Source: Nitrospinota bacterium
GTDB taxonomy: Bacteria > Nitrospinota > Nitrospinia > Nitrospinales > Nitrospinaceae
Reading direction: 5' to 3'
Length of the DNA: 7,981 nucleotides
NCBI GenBank assembly: GCA_027298165.1
Contig: JAPUGN010000086.1
Span: 1-7,981 of the forward strand
Within the stretch, counting starts at the first letter, position 1. The number at the start of each line of letters is the position of its first letter. Below are positions 5,754 to 7,981 of the stretch, in pieces. A program made the position numbers and the translations under genes. The notes beneath the pieces were generated by a model. That model saw only the letters and a program-made list of their open reading frames with translations. It did not search any database and was not told the DNA's origin.

Positions 5754-5769
5754 AACATGAGGCTATTAT
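5741..5769 (+). promoter_or_regulatory. Near-consensus sigma-70 promoter for the DHS-like gene
   Basis: TTGACC (5741-5746) and TATTAT (5764-5769) are separated by exactly 17 bases; each matches consensus at 5 of 6 positions. Transcription would start around 5776, giving a leader of about 25 bases. The -35 box sits inside the inverted repeat at 5730-5753, so a protein bound to that dyad would block RNA polymerase. Confidence 0.65.
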
Positions 5770-5802
5770 TCTGATTTTCCCAACACCCACCGCGGAGCAA
5801 TG

Positions 5803-6903
5803 ATGGCTTACAAGGAGTACCAAAATTCCCTTCATAAACTGAGCCCGCAGAAAAAAAAGCAGAAAAAATCCCTCCTCAAAACACGCATCAAGCAGGTCGA
5901 TTTCGATAAAATCAAAAACGTGGCCGATTTGGTCGAGGCCTTTCAGGGCGCCTCCATCCAGGCCCGCAACGTTGGCCAGTGCGCCGATATTTTTGAACGC
6001 ATGCTGAAAGATAAGGAACGCCCCACCATTATGCTGGGGCTGGCGGGACCGCTCATCGCCGCCGGATTGCGCAAGGTCATCCGCGATCTGATCCACCACA
6101 ACATGGTGGACGTGGTGGTTTCTACCGGCGCGATTCTGTATCAAGATTATTATGCCGCCTTGGGAGCGGGGCATTATTACGGCAGTCCCCAGGCCGACGA
6201 CCGGGAACTCAGGGACATGTTGATCAACCGTATTTACGATACCTATGTTGACGAGGAAAAATTTGCCCAGTTCGATAGCCTGATCGGCCAGTTCGCCGAC
6301 AGTCTGCCCGTCCGCAAATACTCCAGCCGGGAATTCATCCACCGTCTGTCCAAAACGATTGATGACAAGGATTCGATTCTCGTGGCCGCCCGCAAAAAAG
6401 GCGTGCCCATTTTCTGCCCGGCGCTCAACGATTCCAGCATCGGCATCGGCCTGACCGAGCATTATTACATCGCCAAAAAGGAAGGCCGCAAACCGATCAC
6501 CATCGACTCGATCCGCGACAATTATGAACTCACGCAGATCGTCGTTCAATCCAAACAAACGGCGGCATTTTACGTGGCGGGGGGTGTTCCAAAAAATTAC
6601 ATCAACGATTCGATAGTGATGAGTTATATCTTCGGAAAATACTCCGGCGGGCACAAGTATGCGATCCAGATGACCACCGATGCGCCGCATTGGGGGGGGC
6701 TCAGCGGTAGTACGCTGGCCGAGGCCCAGTCCTGGGGCAAGGTCAACAAGCAGGCTGATTTCAGCATGGCCTTTGTCGAGCCCAGCGTGTCCCTGCCGCT
6801 CGTGTTTGGGTCCGCTTTCCAGAAAAAAGCACACAAAGGCCGCAGCCGACTTTCCATCAAATGGTCCGGCGACGAACTTAAAGAGCTGAAAGTCAAAAAA
6901 TAG
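5803..6903 (+). CDS. Deoxyhypusine-synthase-like protein
   Basis: This 366-aa protein belongs to the deoxyhypusine synthase (DHS) superfamily, NAD-dependent enzymes that transfer an aminobutyl group from spermidine. Eukaryotic and archaeal DHS modify eIF5A/aIF5A, which bacteria lack, so the acceptor here is unknown; polyamine synthesis is a plausible role. A Lys-rich N-terminus leads to the Rossmann-like core: G-L-A-G-P-L, V-V-V-S-T-G (107-109 region), P206-A-L-N-D210-S-S-I-G, A-G-G-V-P-K-N265 and E307-A-Q-S-W311-G-K313. By alignment from memory with human DHS, K313 matches catalytic K329, and E307, W311 and D210 match E323, W327 and D243. However, H288 is N265, and D313 and D316 are W297 and L300. 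GGAG at 5794-5797 favours ATG 5803 (5-base spacing) over ATG 5800 (2-base spacing). The gene stands alone behind its own promoter and converges on the next gene with a 21-base gap. Confidence 0.85.
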   Translation: MAYKEYQNSLHKLSPQKKKQKKSLLKTRIKQVDFDKIKNVADLVEAFQGASIQARNVGQCADIFERMLKDKERPTIMLGLAGPLIAAGLRKVIRDLIHHNMVDVVVSTGAILYQDYYAALGAGHYYGSPQADDRELRDMLINRIYDTYVDEEKFAQFDSLIGQFADSLPVRKYSSREFIHRLSKTIDDKDSILVAARKKGVPIFCPALNDSSIGIGLTEHYYIAKKEGRKPITIDSIRDNYELTQIVVQSKQTAAFYVAGGVPKNYINDSIVMSYIFGKYSGGHKYAIQMTTDAPHWGGLSGSTLAEAQSWGKVNKQADFSMAFVEPSVSLPLVFGSAFQKKAHKGRSRLSIKWSGDELKELKVKK

Positions 6904-6924
6904 ACCCCACCCCTGTCAAGCGCT

Positions 6925-7239
6925 TCACCCCTTCAACTTGTTTTTGACGCCGAGAATATAGTATTGGTTAAACTCCAGAGGCTCCAGGGCGGCGGGATAG
7001 ATCATGTCCACAAACCGTTTGGTGGCGGGCGATTTCTGGTGGATGGCGATGGCCGCCTCGTTTTCGAAAATCATTGTGTGCAAAAACCTGGTGGGACGCC
7101 CCATCTCCTGGTTCGCCATGTAAAAAAGCGTGGTCGGCTCGTTGATCCGTATATATTTTACGAAATCCTCAATCGTGCGTTTGCATTCCTCCACCATTTC
7201 CGGCTCGACCTGATAACGTGCTGTCATGCATACTGGCAT
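6925..7239 (-). CDS. ABM-type (antibiotic biosynthesis monooxygenase-like) small protein
   Basis: A 104-aa cytosolic protein with the pattern of the ABM dimeric alpha/beta-barrel family: a first strand V-C-M-T-A-R-Y-Q-V, a helix E-M-V-E-E-C-K-R-T-I-E-D-F-V, E-P-T-T-L-F-Y in place of the usual E-P-G strand, R-F-L-H-T-M-I-F-E-N-E-A-A-I-A-I-H with the typical Glu-Ala and His before helix two, and a C-terminal strand N-Q-Y-Y-I-L. Family members include quinol and polyketide monooxygenases and many with no known substrate, so no reaction is assigned. The start is well supported: on the minus strand GAAAGGAG (7255 to 7248) lies eight bases before ATG 7239. It follows the CDF transporter by 27 bases and is probably in the same transcript. 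Confidence 0.75.
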   Translation of the reverse strand: MPVCMTARYQVEPEMVEECKRTIEDFVKYIRINEPTTLFYMANQEMGRPTRFLHTMIFENEAAIAIHQKSPATKRFVDMIYPAALEPLEFNQYYILGVKNKLKG

Positions 7240-7266
7240 GAAAACCGCTCCTTTCTTTTTTAGAGC

Positions 7267-7981
7267 CTACTGTGAATTGGTGTCGATGAACACGCGCACC
7301 TCGTCCACATGCTCGATGGTCTGCAGATTTTCTCTAAGCTCCCGAACCGCGGTTCCGGTTTGTTCTAAGCCCATCCCGTCCCTCATTGTTATAAATACCT
7401 CCAGCGTGGTTTTGCCGCCGTGATAATGAGCCCGAAGGTGAGTTCGTCCCTGAATATCATTCATCGAAGCGATCATCGGGTCCACCTGTTTCTCAAGATA
7501 ACTCCGGTTCGCCCAGTAAATGGAATCGAACGCTCTGTCGTCCTCGGTATCGACGTGAACGAGAATATCCTGAACATTATCCATGGCGCGGATCAATTCG
7601 CGCCGCACGTTTTCGGCGATATGATGGCCCTCGGTGACCGAGACTTCCGGGTCGACCAGAATATGAACGTCCATCAGCACTTCGCCGCCGATCCACCGCG
7701 TTCTTAAATTGTGCGTTTGCACCACTCCGGGCATGCCATTGATCATCGTTTGGATGCGTCGGGTTTTCTCTTCGCTCAGGGCCGTGTCAATAAGATCGCT
7801 CAACCCCCTGAAGGAGATGTTGTACCCTACTTTCAGGATCATCACCGAAACCACGATGGCCGCGATAGGGTCCATGATGGGATAGCCCGCCATCGCGCCC
7901 CCGATGCCGACCAGGGCGGCGATGGAGGAGAGGGCGTCCGAGCGGTGGTGCCAGGCGTTCGCGGCGAGGGACGGACTTTTG
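7267..7981 (-). CDS. Cation diffusion facilitator (CDF) metal transporter, C-terminal part
   Basis: The reading frame stays open to the window edge, so the first four or so membrane helices are missing. CDF proteins are inner-membrane antiporters that export Zn, Fe, Mn or related divalent cations in exchange for protons. The visible part begins K-S-P-S-L-A-A-N-A-W-H-H-R-S-D-A-L-S-S, which contains the TM5 metal-site pair H-x-x-x-D (codons at 7948-7950 and 7936-7938). A glycine-rich stretch and TM6 (M-D-P-I-A-A-I-V-V-S-V-M-I-L-K) follow. After the S-D-L-I-D linker comes a ferredoxin-like cytoplasmic domain (G-M-P-G-V-V to I-L-V-H-V-D). A further segment of roughly 90 residues resembles a second such domain, ending V-D-E-V-R-V-F-I-D-T. 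From the TM5 His to the end there are 228 residues, about 80 more than in E. coli YiiP. Metal specificity cannot be told without TM2. Confidence 0.93.
   Translation of the reverse strand, partial: KSPSLAANAWHHRSDALSSIAALVGIGGAMAGYPIMDPIAAIVVSVMILKVGYNISFRGLSDLIDTALSEEKTRRIQTMINGMPGVVQTHNLRTRWIGGEVLMDVHILVDPEVSVTEGHHIAENVRRELIRAMDNVQDILVHVDTEDDRAFDSIYWANRSYLEKQVDPMIASMNDIQGRTHLRAHYHGGKTTLEVFITMRDGMGLEQTGTAVRELRENLQTIEHVDEVRVFIDTNSQ

Noticed and set aside
5608..6834. 408-codon open frame on the minus strand opposite the DHS-like gene
   Set aside because: It runs antisense to a recognisable enzyme and across the bcp end, the promoter and the dyad; its translation shows no family features and arises from the codon bias of the plus-strand gene.
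6904..6960. Possible bidirectional terminator between the convergent DHS-like and ABM genes
   Set aside because: Only an 8-base palindrome (AAGCGCTT, 6918-6925) and four-base stems are present, with no suitable T-tract after a stem in either direction.
6964..7263. 99-codon plus-strand open frame opposite the ABM gene
   Set aside because: The minus-strand reading has the better ribosome binding site and a recognisable fold pattern; the plus-strand translation has neither.

Overview
The window is a stretch of chromosome from a Gram-negative, outer-membrane-bearing bacterium. It carries the end of a Tol-Pal cell-envelope locus (a TonB/TolA-type C-terminal domain, TolB and the Pal lipoprotein), the MEP isoprenoid gene ispD, and several envelope or housekeeping genes. 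Base composition looks uniform and moderately GC-rich, except for AT-rich spacers around pal. The Pal style (acidic Pro/Glu linker, paired C-terminal cysteines) together with a deoxyhypusine-synthase-like gene in a bacterium would fit a Nitrospinota- or deltaproteobacteria-like lineage. That placement is an inference from gene content. No tRNA, rRNA, CRISPR array, insertion sequence or phage gene was seen.

Layout. Positions 2-1574 (+): the 3' end of a TonB/TolA-type gene overlaps tolB by 20 bases. Positions 1575-1900: a roughly 325-base gene-free spacer with a weak T-tract terminator, a near-consensus sigma-70 promoter (TTGAAA, 18 bases, TATAAT) and a leader of about 210 bases with small hairpins. 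Positions 1901-2698: pal, closed by a textbook intrinsic terminator at 2738-2777. Positions 2850-5145 (+): a likely operon of an exported, almost entirely coiled-coil protein of unknown function, ispD, and a small DUF1232/YkvA-like membrane protein that shares an ATGA overlap with ispD. Positions 5261-5698 (+): a Bcp/PrxQ peroxiredoxin with its own strong ribosome binding site. Positions 5730-5769: a long inverted repeat overlapping the -35 box of a near-consensus promoter. Positions 5803-6903 (+): a deoxyhypusine-synthase-like protein. Positions 7981-6925 (-): a convergent pair, a CDF metal-cation transporter (5' end outside the window) followed by a small ABM-type dimeric alpha/beta-barrel protein.

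How the genes fit together. TolB and Pal link the energised inner-membrane Tol complex to the outer membrane and peptidoglycan. The long coiled-coil protein sits where many Gram-negatives carry cpoB/ybgF, but it has no TPR domain and is separated from pal by a terminator, so any Tol role is a hypothesis. The most interesting items are the DHS-like enzyme, which keeps the catalytic Lys but has lost several substrate-site residues and lies behind an operator-like dyad, the Q-rich coiled-coil exported protein, and the CDF transporter with an extra C-terminal domain. Nothing in the window clearly amounts to a wholly new system.
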